Shown here: positions 46,366 to 56,078 of the stretch, piece after piece | Layout of the letters: the number at the start of each line of letters is the position of its first letter | Numbering within the stretch: the first letter of the stretch is position 1 | NCBI GenBank assembly: GCA_963815305.1 | Contig: CAWFFW010000001.1 | Span: 372,001-436,000 of the forward strand | Source of the DNA: CAXBID01 sp963815305 | GTDB taxonomy: Bacteria; Bacteroidota; Bacteroidia; Flavobacteriales; Flavobacteriaceae | Length of the DNA stretch: 64,000 bases | Reading direction: 5' to 3' | Position numbers and translations under genes: made by a program | The notes under the pieces: model-generated | What the model saw: only the letters and a program-made list of their open reading frames with translations | Database searches by the model: none | Told to the model about the DNA's origin: nothing

Positions 46366-47619
46366 ATGAAAATACTAATATCACATCCGACCAGTAATCA
46401 AAACAACCGCGCCGTGATTAAGGGTTTGCATGATTCGAACCTGATGCAAGCTTTCTACACCACGGTAGCCGCTTTTCCTGGTAACATATTTGATAAGTTA
46501 AGCACCTTTGGTCCTTTTAATGATTTAAAACGGAGGGGCTTCGATTCTAGTATTCAACCTTATACCAAAACAGCACCCTTCATGGAAATTGCTAGGATTT
46601 TAAGTGGTCGATTTGGTTTGGCTAGCGTATTAGAAAAAGGTACAGGCTTGTTTTCGGTAGATATGGTCTATCAAAATTTGGATAAAAAAGTAGCCGCTAA
46701 TTTAGAAAAAGAATTTAAAGATGGTTTAGATGCTGTTTATGGGTACGAAGATGGGGCATACCATTCCTTTAAAGCCGCTAAGGCCTATAATATTTCTTGT
46801 TTATACGATTTGCCTATTGGATACTGGCGTGCTGCACAGCGCTTAATGGCAGCTGAAATTGAAAAATGGCCAGCTTGGGCTGATACCTTAACAGGATTTA
46901 GCGATTCTGAAACCAAGTTAAACCGTAAAGATGCTGAGCTGGAGATGGCAGATCATATTTTTGTGGCCAGTACTTTCACAGCCAAAACGCTAAAGGATTA
47001 TCCTAAAAAGTTAGCTCCAATACAGGTTATACCCTATGGTTTCCCAGAACCGTATTTGAATAGGACCTATCAAAAAGATAAAAAAACATTAAAACTACTT
47101 TTTGTAGGAGGGCTTTCGCAGCGTAAAGGAATTGCCAATATGTTTGAAGCTGTATCTAATTTAGAACCCCATGTCAGTCTAACGGTGGTAGGCGGAAAAA
47201 CAGCCGATGATTGTCAACCCCTTAATGAAGCGCTTAAAAAACATACTTGGATTCCAAGTTTACCACATCATAAAATCTTAGAAATCATGCGTGAACACGA
47301 TGTGCTATTATTTCCGTCATTATTTGAAGGTTTTGGTTTAGTCATTACAGAGGCGATGTCACAAGGCACGCCTGTGATAACAACGAATAGAACAGCGGGT
47401 CCCGATTTGATCGAGCATGGACATGATGGTTGGTTGGTAGAGCCTGGTTCTACAGAGAGTCTTCAAGCTTGTATTGAGAACCTTTTGTTACACCCTGAAC
47501 GTGTTGAAAATGCAGGAAAAGCAGCTTTAGAGCGTGCCAAAAAAAGACCGTGGGATGCTTATGGATTAGAGTTAGCGGAAGCCATTTTAAAAACACATAC
47601 TAAAAAAGTTATTACATAA
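46366..47619 (+). CDS. GT4 glycosyltransferase
   Basis: 417-residue GT-B enzyme starting MKILISHPTSNQNNRAVIKG. The donor domain starts LLFVGGLSQRKGIANMFEA. The E-x7-E motif is in LFEGFGLVITEAMSQGTPVIT, followed by TAGPDLIEHGHDGWLVEPG. The codon use is slightly more GC-rich than in the preceding genes. The unusual long N-terminal region (Asp/Lys-rich helices about 100-190) may define the acceptor. Confidence 0.92.
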   Translation: MKILISHPTSNQNNRAVIKGLHDSNLMQAFYTTVAAFPGNIFDKLSTFGPFNDLKRRGFDSSIQPYTKTAPFMEIARILSGRFGLASVLEKGTGLFSVDMVYQNLDKKVAANLEKEFKDGLDAVYGYEDGAYHSFKAAKAYNISCLYDLPIGYWRAAQRLMAAEIEKWPAWADTLTGFSDSETKLNRKDAELEMADHIFVASTFTAKTLKDYPKKLAPIQVIPYGFPEPYLNRTYQKDKKTLKLLFVGGLSQRKGIANMFEAVSNLEPHVSLTVVGGKTADDCQPLNEALKKHTWIPSLPHHKILEIMREHDVLLFPSLFEGFGLVITEAMSQGTPVITTNRTAGPDLIEHGHDGWLVEPGSTESLQACIENLLLHPERVENAGKAALERAKKRPWDAYGLELAEAILKTHTKKVIT

Positions 47620-47688
47620 CGCTTTGTCTATTGAAAATAAAGATATAATGAGGGGCTTGAAAAACTTTTATAATTTACTAAAATCATC

Positions 47689-48999
47689 TTGAAAAAAGAG
47701 ACATCACAAATATATAGCTGGCTTAAAAAGGGACTCTGGGTTTATATCCTTTTATTAATATTTGAAGGTGCCTTAAGAAAATGGGTATTTCCTTTTTTAG
47801 CAACCCCGCTATTAATAGTAAGAGATCCCGTTGCTGTATGGTTGATATATATCAGCTGGAAGTATCATATATTACCTTCTAATGGCTATTTATTAGCCAT
47901 GACGTTTACAGGACTTTTAGGAATTTGTACAGCATTATTATTTGGTCACGGCAATCTAGGTGTGGCTATTTATGGTGCCAGAATTCTGCTCTTTCATTTT
48001 CCTGTTATGTTCATCATGGGAGCAGTATTTACACGCAACGATGTATTTAAAATTGGAAAAGTCTTACTGTATGTGGCTATTCCGATGGTAATTCTTATCG
48101 GTTTACAATTTTATAGTCCACAATCGGCGTGGGTGAATCGCGGCATAGGGGGCGATACCGAAGGTATTGGTTTTTCTGGAGCTATGGGTTATTTTAGGCC
48201 TTCGGGTACGTTTTCATTTACCTCAGGTAATGTGACTTTTTTTAGTCTTGTGGCCTGTTTTGTGCTATATTTTTGGATAAGTAAAGAGAAAATAAATCGT
48301 ATTTTATTAATCGCTGCAACTTTAGCTATATTAGCATCCATATCCTTTTCTATCAGTAGAACTTTATTTTTTTCTTTTGGGCTTACGACTATTTTTACCG
48401 TTTTTGCATCCTCAAGAAAGCCCGAATATCTACCAAAAATTATTGGCGCAATTCTTATGGTGGTCATCCTTTTTGCGGCTCTAAGTCAGACAGAATTTTT
48501 TCAGACCAGTACTGAAGCATTTACAGCACGCTTTGAATCCGCAAGCTCTATAGAAGGCGGTGTATCAACCTCATTGGTAGATCGTGTATTCGGAGGCATG
48601 TTTGCATCGTTAGCGAGCGGTCAGAAATTACCTTTTTTTGGTTATGGTATTGGTATGGGTACGAATGTTGGGGCTAAGTTGTTAACAGGAGGAACAGGCT
48701 TTTTAATATCAGAACTGGAATGGGGACGTCTTTTGGGTGAACTCGGCCTGTTTTTAGGTATGATTGTCATTATTGTTAGAATGGGGTTTTGTATCTCCAT
48801 TTCATTAAGAAGCTATACACAATTGAAAAAAGGCTATATTTTACCTTGGATTTTGTTGAGTGTGGGCTTATTATTAATTGCTCAAGGGCAGTGGGCACAA
48901 CCTACAAATTTAGGCTTTAGTACGGTTTTAGGAGGGCTTATACTGGCAGCTCTTAATGACAATAACTTAGTAGAATTAGAAAATAATAAAAACGAGTAA
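47689..48999 (+). CDS. O-antigen polymerase/ligase-like membrane protein (Wzy candidate)
   Basis: 436 residues with about ten to twelve hydrophobic helices and a central periplasmic loop containing the RGIGGDTEGIG and GAMGYFRPSGTFS region, as in polysaccharide polymerases. A second loop reads FFGYGIGMGTNVGAKLLTGG. The start appears to be TTG (followed by AAA AAA GAG), since the nearest upstream ATG at 47648 is out of frame and soon stops. The stop overlaps the next start (TAATG). As the only such protein in the window it is the best Wzy candidate. Confidence 0.82.
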   Translation: MKKETSQIYSWLKKGLWVYILLLIFEGALRKWVFPFLATPLLIVRDPVAVWLIYISWKYHILPSNGYLLAMTFTGLLGICTALLFGHGNLGVAIYGARILLFHFPVMFIMGAVFTRNDVFKIGKVLLYVAIPMVILIGLQFYSPQSAWVNRGIGGDTEGIGFSGAMGYFRPSGTFSFTSGNVTFFSLVACFVLYFWISKEKINRILLIAATLAILASISFSISRTLFFSFGLTTIFTVFASSRKPEYLPKIIGAILMVVILFAALSQTEFFQTSTEAFTARFESASSIEGGVSTSLVDRVFGGMFASLASGQKLPFFGYGIGMGTNVGAKLLTGGTGFLISELEWGRLLGELGLFLGMIVIIVRMGFCISISLRSYTQLKKGYILPWILLSVGLLLIAQGQWAQPTNLGFSTVLGGLILAALNDNNLVELENNKNE

Positions 49000-50174
49000 T
49001 GAATATTGTTATTTTTTCGCATCCAAATTTTCTAGGCCATCAAAGTATGCCTCGTTTTACAAATATGCTTTTTGAGGGTATGTTGGACAGGGGTCACGAT
49101 GTTCAGGTATGGGCACCTAAGCCCGTATGTTTTACGCTTACAAAAATCAAATTTTTACAAAAATGGTTAGGATATATCGATCAATTCGTCTTGTTTCCCA
49201 TCGAGGTTAAAAAAAAGCTCAGTAGATCAGATAAAGACACTTTATTTGTGTTTAGTGACAATGCCTTAGGACCTTGGGTGCCACTAATAAAAGGAAAACC
49301 GCATGTAATGCATTGCCACGACTTTCTGGCTCAAAATTCGGCATTAGGAAAAATTCCTCAAAATATAACAGGATTTACAGGTAAATTATATCAGAAGATG
49401 ATACGTAATGGATTTCGTCAGTGTCATAATTTTATTTCGGTATCTAAAAATACTAAACAAGAATTAGATACGTACCTAAATAACCCACCCAAAATCTCTG
49501 AAGTTGTTTATAATGGCTTTAACAGAACGTTTCTAAATAACACGAATATCTCATTATTAAGAACTGAATTGACAGAGCATTTTAAATACGATCTTAATAA
49601 AGGCTATATTTTACATGTTGGTGGGAATCAATGGTATAAAAACAGATTAGGCATTCTTGAAATTTATGAATCGTGGCGAAAGCTTTATAATAATAATCTA
49701 CCTTTATTATTGGTAGGCGAATATCCTGACGAGACTTTGGTATCTAAAAAAAAGGTCTCTTTATATAGTGAGAATATTTTATTCCTATCTGATGTTGCCG
49801 ATAGCTATGTCAATAAATTATATTCAGGAGCTTCCGTTTTTTTATTTCCATCCCTCGCTGAAGGTTTTGGTTGGCCTATTGCAGAAGCTATGGCTTCGGG
49901 TAGTTTAGTGATCACCATAAATGAAGCGCCTATGAACGAAGTTGCCGCTGATGCCGGTTTTTATATCGGGTTAAAACCCAAAGAATCAAAACAGTTAAAG
50001 GCATGGTCTGAAGCTTCTGCTAAGGTATTAGACCATACCTTAAATCTTTCCGAATCTCAACACAAGGAGGCGGTAGATAAAGGTTTGGATAATGCCAAAC
50101 GGTTTAACCAAGGTCAAGCGCTAGATACTATTGAGGCTATATATATTAAAATTTTAAAAAATAGTTTAAAATGA
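48999..50174 (+). CDS. GT4 glycosyltransferase
   Basis: 391-residue GT-B enzyme, beginning MNIVIFSHPNFLGHQSMPRF, with donor-site YILHVGGNQWYKNRLGILEI and the E-x7-E motif in AEGFGWPIAEAMASGSLVIT. It overlaps the gene before it by one base and the gene after it by four, so a coupled block with the polymerase and the next transferase is likely. Confidence 0.92.
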   Translation: MNIVIFSHPNFLGHQSMPRFTNMLFEGMLDRGHDVQVWAPKPVCFTLTKIKFLQKWLGYIDQFVLFPIEVKKKLSRSDKDTLFVFSDNALGPWVPLIKGKPHVMHCHDFLAQNSALGKIPQNITGFTGKLYQKMIRNGFRQCHNFISVSKNTKQELDTYLNNPPKISEVVYNGFNRTFLNNTNISLLRTELTEHFKYDLNKGYILHVGGNQWYKNRLGILEIYESWRKLYNNNLPLLLVGEYPDETLVSKKKVSLYSENILFLSDVADSYVNKLYSGASVFLFPSLAEGFGWPIAEAMASGSLVITINEAPMNEVAADAGFYIGLKPKESKQLKAWSEASAKVLDHTLNLSESQHKEAVDKGLDNAKRFNQGQALDTIEAIYIKILKNSLK

Positions 50175-51430
50175 TTAAAGTTTTACATGTAGTCAGTAGT
50201 ATGGACCCTGTTTTAGGCGGTGTTTGTAAAGCCGTACGTATTATCGCCTCTAGTTTAATACAAGCAGGGATTGATAATGAAGTAGTTAGTTTGGATGACC
50301 CAGAGGCGGATTTTGTTACTAATGAGACGTTTAAACTACATGCACTGGGTAAAACAAATAATCCGTGGAGTTATCATGCGGATTTATTACCATGGCTAAA
50401 AAGCAACATATCAAACTATAATTATGTGATTATTCATGGCTTGTGGCTGTATAACTCGTATGCTGTTTACAAAGCTTTTAAAAAAATCAACGAGACCAAA
50501 GCATCAAAAAAAACAACTAAATATTTTGTAATGCCCCATGGCATGCTCGATCCCTATTTTCAAAAGGCGTCTGGAAGACGTTTAAAGGCAGCTCGGAACT
50601 GGCTCTATTGGAAATTCATAGAGCAAAAAGTAATTAACTCAGCCGAGGGTTTGTTATTTACTTGTGAAGAAGAGCAGCAGCTTGCTAAACAGACATTTAC
50701 ACCTTATCATCCAAAAAAAGAATTAATTGTGGGGCTAGGTATTGATACCCCACCAACCTACCATCCAAAAATGGATCATGCCTTTTTTGACGCATGTGAA
50801 GGCTTAGAAAAAAGATCATTTCTGTTGTTTTTAAGTCGAATTCACGAAAAAAAAGGTGTCGATTTACTAATTGAAGCCTATAAAGATATTCTCAATAATC
50901 CATCAAAATATTTGGATTCAAACACATATGATGATAACCAGTCGGTGAAGAGCCATAGGGATGTGAAATTTGTAGCACCAGCATTAGTGATTGTAGGTCC
51001 TGGGATGGAATCAGACTACGGAAAGACCTTAATGAAAGTGATTACAGAGGCTATTGAATTGGAGAACCATATATTTTTACCTGGGATGTTATCGGGTGAT
51101 GCTAAATGGGGAGCGTTTTATAATAGCGAAGCTTTTGTACTTCCTAGCCATCAAGAAAATTTTGGTATCGCTGTGGTAGAATCATTGGCTTGCCAAAAAC
51201 CTGTGCTTATATCTAATCAAATAAATATTTGGAAAGAAATTAATCATGAAAAAGCAGGCCTAGTAGAATCTGATACCCTTTTAGGCACTATAAAACTTTT
51301 AAAACAGTGGATACATTTATCTGCAGAAGAAAAGACATTGATGGGGAATAGGGCAGAGGCTTGTTATAAAACCTATTTTTCTGCTGAAGCCTTAGTCCTA
51401 TCGTGGAAGAATAAGGTACTTAATGTGTAA
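50171..51430 (+). CDS. GT4 glycosyltransferase
   Basis: 419-residue GT-B enzyme. The start VLHVVSSMDPVLGGVCKAVRI and MPHGMLDPYFQKASGRRLKA are hallmarks of a GT4 group common in exopolysaccharide loci. The donor domain has FLLFLSRIHEKKGVDLLIEAY and the E-x7-E motif in HQENFGIAVVESLACQKPVLI. It is coupled to the preceding gene by an ATGA overlap. Confidence 0.92.
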   Translation: MIKVLHVVSSMDPVLGGVCKAVRIIASSLIQAGIDNEVVSLDDPEADFVTNETFKLHALGKTNNPWSYHADLLPWLKSNISNYNYVIIHGLWLYNSYAVYKAFKKINETKASKKTTKYFVMPHGMLDPYFQKASGRRLKAARNWLYWKFIEQKVINSAEGLLFTCEEEQQLAKQTFTPYHPKKELIVGLGIDTPPTYHPKMDHAFFDACEGLEKRSFLLFLSRIHEKKGVDLLIEAYKDILNNPSKYLDSNTYDDNQSVKSHRDVKFVAPALVIVGPGMESDYGKTLMKVITEAIELENHIFLPGMLSGDAKWGAFYNSEAFVLPSHQENFGIAVVESLACQKPVLISNQINIWKEINHEKAGLVESDTLLGTIKLLKQWIHLSAEEKTLMGNRAEACYKTYFSAEALVLSWKNKVLNV

Positions 51431-51477
51431 ACAATGCTTAGAAAGTGGCAAAAATTTCAGCTATTAAATATTAAAAA

Positions 51478-52035
51478 ATGACCAATACAGATACTTTTTC
51501 AGGACCATCATTTAGTCTTAAAAACCGTTTGTGTCGTGTGTTATGGAATGTGGTAAGCGTCCTGTTATTTCGTTTTACCTTAAATCCTTTTCATGCATGG
51601 CGCAATACTATTTTAAAACTATTCGGCGCAAAAATAGGCAAAGGAGTACACGTGTATCCTAAGGTTAAAATATGGGCACCTTGGAATTTAATCTTAGAGG
51701 ATGAATGTGGTATAGCCAATGGCGTAACACTCTATTCTCAAGGACAAATACACATTGGTAAACGAACCGTTATTTCACAAGGGGCACATTTGGTAGCTGG
51801 AACACATGATTATACAAAATTAGGTTTTCCTTTAATTACAAAACCCATAAAAATTGGTAATCATGTATGGGTAGCCGCTGAAACCTTTATTCATCCCGGG
51901 GTTGAAATAGGGGATGGCGCTGTTATTGGCGCACGCTCGGTGGTTACTAAAAACATGCCCCCTTGGATGGTGTGTTCTGGTCATCCTTGTGTGCCCATAA
52001 AAGAACGTGTATTAGACGGTTTTAATAAATTATAA
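51478..52035 (+). CDS. WcaF-like O-acetyltransferase
   Basis: 185-residue hexapeptide-repeat acetyltransferase resembling colanic-acid WcaF. KLFGAKIGKGVHVYPKVKIW is a clear family element. The catalytic His is in LVAGTHDYTKLGFPL, and GNHVWVAAETFIHPGVEIGD is followed by the cap CSGHPCVPIKER. It probably acetylates a sugar of the repeat unit. Confidence 0.9.
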   Translation: MTNTDTFSGPSFSLKNRLCRVLWNVVSVLLFRFTLNPFHAWRNTILKLFGAKIGKGVHVYPKVKIWAPWNLILEDECGIANGVTLYSQGQIHIGKRTVISQGAHLVAGTHDYTKLGFPLITKPIKIGNHVWVAAETFIHPGVEIGDGAVIGARSVVTKNMPPWMVCSGHPCVPIKERVLDGFNKL

Positions 52036-52047
52036 GTGTATTTAAGT

Positions 52048-52860
52048 ATGATGATTTCAATTGTTATTTTAACTAAAAACGAAGAGAAAGATTTACCGAG
52101 CTGTTTAAACTCTGTAACCTGGAGTGACGATATTCATATTCTAGATTCTGGAAGTACAGATAACACGTTAGACATTGCTAAAACATATGGTTGTAAAATA
52201 AGTTATAATCCGTTTAAAAGCTTTGGTCAACAACGTAATTATGCTTTAGATGCCTTAGATATCAAACATAAATGGCTGTTATTTTTAGATGCCGATGAAG
52301 TGGTTACGGAAGCTTTTAAAAATGCCATGTTCGAAGCCATAGCTCAAGCTGATGTTGAGGTTGCCGGTTTTTATTGTTGCTGGAAAATGATGCTAGAAGA
52401 TACCTGGTTAAAACATTGTGATAATTTCCCAAAATGGCAATTTCGACTCATGAGGATGGGCATGGCTAGATTTACCGATTTTGGACATGGTCAAAAAGAA
52501 AGCGAGGTTAAAGGACGCATTGAGTACTTAAAAGAACCCTATTTACATTATGGGTTTTCAAAAGGGTGGACGCAATGGATAAACAGGCACAACAAGTATT
52601 CCTCTCAAGAAGCCATAGCACGATTAGAACACAGACCTCCATTTAAAACCATCTTCACTAAAAATTCTAGTCAAAGAAATCCAGCACTTAAATCATGGTT
52701 AAGCCGTTTACCAGGTTGGCCTTTTTTAAGATTTTTTCAGGCTTATATAGTTAGTTTAGGGTTTTTAGAAGGTATTCCAGGGTTTATATATTGTATAAAC
52801 ATGTCGTATTATGAGTTTTTAATACAAATTAAAATGCGCGAAATAAGGAAAAGCAAATAA
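52048..52860 (+). CDS. GT2 glycosyltransferase (WaaE-like)
   Basis: 271-residue GT-A enzyme. MISIVILTKNEEKDLPSCL, ILDSGSTDNTLDIA and the DxD-like LFLDADEVV define the family, and KEPYLHYGFSKGWTQWINRHNKYS is typical of the WaaE/KdtX group. The upstream in-frame GTG at 52036 is possible, but the ATG at 52048 (or 52051) fits the family start better. It resembles the GT2 half of the fusion protein at 16206. Confidence 0.88.
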   Translation: MMISIVILTKNEEKDLPSCLNSVTWSDDIHILDSGSTDNTLDIAKTYGCKISYNPFKSFGQQRNYALDALDIKHKWLLFLDADEVVTEAFKNAMFEAIAQADVEVAGFYCCWKMMLEDTWLKHCDNFPKWQFRLMRMGMARFTDFGHGQKESEVKGRIEYLKEPYLHYGFSKGWTQWINRHNKYSSQEAIARLEHRPPFKTIFTKNSSQRNPALKSWLSRLPGWPFLRFFQAYIVSLGFLEGIPGFIYCINMSYYEFLIQIKMREIRKSK

Positions 52861-52887
52861 ATGATGAGCTCCCAAAATCTATAGTTT

Positions 52888-53328
52888 ATGTTAAAAAATA
52901 AAATAAATAAAATAACACTATCTAACTATGTCATCCTATTGCTTATCATTATTGGAGTTTTAATGGTGTTCTATTTTAGTTGGGTAAGTAGTCCTAGATT
53001 AGGCACCAACATTCTTGTTCCAGAGTTTATTGCTAACTGGGTCGATAAGTACGAATATGGAAAAAGACGAACGGGAATCCCGCTATTTTTTTTAGGTGTT
53101 TTTTCAGGGTTTCTTTTAATCTTAAAAAAATCACATGTAAAATGGTGGATTCTAGTATGTATTCTACTGTTCTTACTGGTGGTTTTTGCAGAAGTAGGTC
53201 AGTTTTTCAGACCGAGTAGAGTTTTTGATAAAGGCGACATAAAATGGGGGGTATTGGGTTCAACCATCGGGTTATGCATCATGTATGGATTATTTATGTT
53301 TTTAAAACTAATAAAAGTTATTAAATAG
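52888..53328 (+). CDS. VanZ-like membrane protein
   Basis: 146 residues with four membrane helices. The pattern PDKxxH of VanZ appears in altered form (VPEFIANWVDKYEYGKRRTG), and the end AEVGQFFRPSRVFDKGDIKWGVLGSTIG matches the VanZ core (E-x-x-Q and D-x-x-x-N/G). VanZ-like proteins are frequent in polysaccharide clusters. Their role is unknown. It sits 6 bp before the WcaI-like gene. Confidence 0.75.
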   Translation: MLKNKINKITLSNYVILLLIIIGVLMVFYFSWVSSPRLGTNILVPEFIANWVDKYEYGKRRTGIPLFFLGVFSGFLLILKKSHVKWWILVCILLFLLVVFAEVGQFFRPSRVFDKGDIKWGVLGSTIGLCIMYGLFMFLKLIKVIK

Positions 53329-53334
53329 TACTAA

Positions 53335-54582
53335 ATGGGAAAACGTATATTACTTATTGGTTATAATTTTTCACCAGAACCTACGGGTATTGGAAAATAT
53401 AGTGGTGAAATGATGGAATGGTTGGCAAAACAAGGTCACGACTGTTTGGTGGTGACTACCTATCCGTATTATCCCTATTGGAAAGTACAGGAACCTTATT
53501 ATAAAAAGCGTTTTTGGTATTTAAAGGAGGTCGAACACTTTGAAGGGGCCGGTAAAATCACAACCTACCGATGCCCTATGTATGTACCAAAAGAGCCTTC
53601 TGGAAAAAAACGTATGCTTTTAGACGTTTCGTTTATGGTATCTGCTTTTTTTCAATTGATAATTTTGTTATTTAAAAAAAGGTGTCACACGGTAATCACG
53701 GTTGTACCCTCATTTCAATTTGGTTTATTAGGTTGTTTTTATAGCTTTTTTAAAAAATCAAAAACGGTGTATCATATTCAAGATTTACAGATTGAGGCTG
53801 CTCAAGATTTAAACATGATTTCTTCAAAAAAAGTCATTCGTATGTTATATAAAGTAGAGCAGTTTATTTTTAAGAACACCGACATTATAAGTAGTATTTC
53901 AGAAAAAATGGTCTTTAAAATTGAGGATAAAGCCCATAAAAACGTGGTGTTATTTCCCAATTGGTCTGATACTGAGTTTTTTAAACCTTTAGAACATCGA
54001 GACCGTCTTAAAACAGAGTTTGGTTTATTGCCAACAGATAAAGTGATCTTATATTCTGGGGCTATAGGTGAAAAACAAGGCTTGGAATCTATCATTTATG
54101 CGGCCGAAACCTTTAAAAATGATGTAAATGTTAAGTTTGTAATTTGTGGAACTGGACCCTATAAAGAAAAACTTGAAAATTTAGTCAATAGGAAAGAATT
54201 AGATCAGGTCTTATTTTTTCCCTTACAACCTATGGCTGTGTTTAATAGGTTTTTAAATATGGCAGATGTGCATTTAGTGATCCAAAAAGCCAAAGCGAGC
54301 GATTTGGTGATGCCTTCAAAATTAACCACCATATTATCGGTTGGTGGTTTGGCACTTATTACGGCGAATTCAGATTCTGGCTTGCATGCTTTGGTAAGTA
54401 AATACGATATGGGCGTATTGGTAGCTGCTGAAAATCAAGACGCCTTAAACCAAGGGTTATTAGATGTTATAAATAACCCAGCGCTTGACATGAAGCGACA
54501 AAACGCCAGAACCTATGCCGAAAATTACTTGGACGTCGATACCATTATGACTCATTTTCAAGAGCAGATTTTGGGTGTTTAA
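53335..54582 (+). CDS. WcaI-like GT4 glycosyltransferase
   Basis: 415 residues with the WcaI family start ILLIGYNFSPEPTGIGKYSGEM. TTYPYYPYWKVQEPY and YHIQDLQIEAAQDL are diagnostic. The donor region has LYSGAIGEKQGLESI and the DLVMPSKLTTILSVGG motif, which in this group replaces the usual E-x7-E. In colanic acid synthesis WcaI adds fucose, which would fit the gmd/fcl genes nearby. This is the last rightward gene of the block. Confidence 0.9.
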   Translation: MGKRILLIGYNFSPEPTGIGKYSGEMMEWLAKQGHDCLVVTTYPYYPYWKVQEPYYKKRFWYLKEVEHFEGAGKITTYRCPMYVPKEPSGKKRMLLDVSFMVSAFFQLIILLFKKRCHTVITVVPSFQFGLLGCFYSFFKKSKTVYHIQDLQIEAAQDLNMISSKKVIRMLYKVEQFIFKNTDIISSISEKMVFKIEDKAHKNVVLFPNWSDTEFFKPLEHRDRLKTEFGLLPTDKVILYSGAIGEKQGLESIIYAAETFKNDVNVKFVICGTGPYKEKLENLVNRKELDQVLFFPLQPMAVFNRFLNMADVHLVIQKAKASDLVMPSKLTTILSVGGLALITANSDSGLHALVSKYDMGVLVAAENQDALNQGLLDVINNPALDMKRQNARTYAENYLDVDTIMTHFQEQILGV

Positions 54583-54693
54583 TATACGTCTCAAAGTATT
54601 TGTTTAATAAGGTTAATTCAAATACAAATTCAAAAAATTCGTCTAAATAAAATCCATATGGGTATTTAAATATTAAGATTCATTGTTTATAGT

Positions 54694-55830
54694 CTAGTTC
54701 ATTAATACTAAAACGTCTTTAGGAACTAATCTATAGATATACTTAGATTTTAATAATTTAACCTCATCAGGGTTTAAATTAAGCGTTTTTATTGGATAGA
54801 AAATGAGCCTAACATAAGGCACTTTTTTTAATATGGCATAAATAAGACAGCAAATAATTATATTTAATATAAATAGTAACGTATGTAATAAAGGGTTGTT
54901 AGTTTTTAAATCAAAAAAACAGGAATAGACCCTTATAGTAAAAACATGGTATGCTAAAATAAAAAAGCTAGCTTTAGAACAATAAACTAAACATGAATTT
55001 AATATTGGTATTTTTTCAATGAATCGGCATAAATATAACAATGAAAAAATCCCAAAAATGGAAAGTATTAAATGAAAATGAAAATTGAAATTAAATTGAA
55101 TTAAATTTAATTTTATATCAAAGCCGAATTTTTTAGATATCAATAAAAGGATAAAAAATAATAAGGGAAAAATTAGCATTATTCTGCTGTAAAAAAAAGA
55201 TATTCCACCTAAATATTTAATACTTAACTTTTTAAAACCGTACCCTAAAAACAAATAGATAATAAAAATTGATATGTAACCTAGGCAATAAAATAAAACT
55301 TTATTAAAAGTTAAAATAGATAATATAACCGCTAAAATTGAAATTAAAGTATATATGGCAAGTTTTTTTAATGGCGACTTGTAAATTCTCAGTATAAATT
55401 TAAAAGTGACTTGGCTTACAAACAAAGCGACTACGAACCACAACGCATAATTTATTAAATTTACATCGCCATAAATTATTACACCAAAAAGCGCATTAAC
55501 GATCTTTATTATATCATTTAATAATATGTCATCAGTCGTTAATGTATAGAAAATAATTCTTAATAAGGTTAAACTTAATATGAAACCTACTAAAGGCTTT
55601 ATTAATCCGTCAATTTTATGATGCAAAAACAATTTAAAAGTTAAACGATCGCTTAAAAGATACCCCGATATAAATATAAACATAGGTAATTTAAAAATCA
55701 TCAGAAAATTATTAAAAGCAGTTAAGTCGGTATTGATTTTAGTAAAAGGATAATGGGTTAATGTCATTAAAATGATACTGATACCTTTTGCTATATCGAA
55801 AGTTTGAATCCGTTTTTTGTTTTCTCCCAT
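54694..55830 (-). CDS. Acyltransferase 3 family membrane protein
   Basis: 378-residue multi-pass membrane O-acyltransferase. The conserved start RIQTFDIAKGISIILMTLTHY contains the family His region, and about ten hydrophobic helices follow. It is probably an O-acetyltransferase acting on the exopolysaccharide in the membrane. I start it at 55830 (MGENKKRIQTFD) because upstream in-frame residues from 55905 do not resemble the family. It faces the WcaI-like gene across a 111-bp gap and has a lower GC content than its neighbours. Confidence 0.85.
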   Translation of the reverse strand: MGENKKRIQTFDIAKGISIILMTLTHYPFTKINTDLTAFNNFLMIFKLPMFIFISGYLLSDRLTFKLFLHHKIDGLIKPLVGFILSLTLLRIIFYTLTTDDILLNDIIKIVNALFGVIIYGDVNLINYALWFVVALFVSQVTFKFILRIYKSPLKKLAIYTLISILAVILSILTFNKVLFYCLGYISIFIIYLFLGYGFKKLSIKYLGGISFFYSRIMLIFPLLFFILLLISKKFGFDIKLNLIQFNFNFHFHLILSIFGIFSLLYLCRFIEKIPILNSCLVYCSKASFFILAYHVFTIRVYSCFFDLKTNNPLLHTLLFILNIIICCLIYAILKKVPYVRLIFYPIKTLNLNPDEVKLLKSKYIYRLVPKDVLVLMN

Positions 55831-56078
55831 AAATATACTTAAGCCTCTACTAAGTCTCAAAATTTGAATAAGAAAACCTTGTATGTCGAGACTTTTGTTT
55901 TGCAATTTAAGTTTTTTAATATAAAATTTAAGGTATATTTAAAATTGATGGGTTAATTTTTTAAGAATTGTATAATACAAAACTTTACAATTTTATATGT
56001 TAAAAAATTTATCCGATTTATTAAGTCTTTCTATTTTAGGGATGTATTAGAATTATTTCTTCGTTTATATATCAATAT

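Noticed and set aside
54583..54693. CCATATGG palindrome between convergent genes as bidirectional terminator
   Set aside because: The stem cannot be extended convincingly and there is no T tract.
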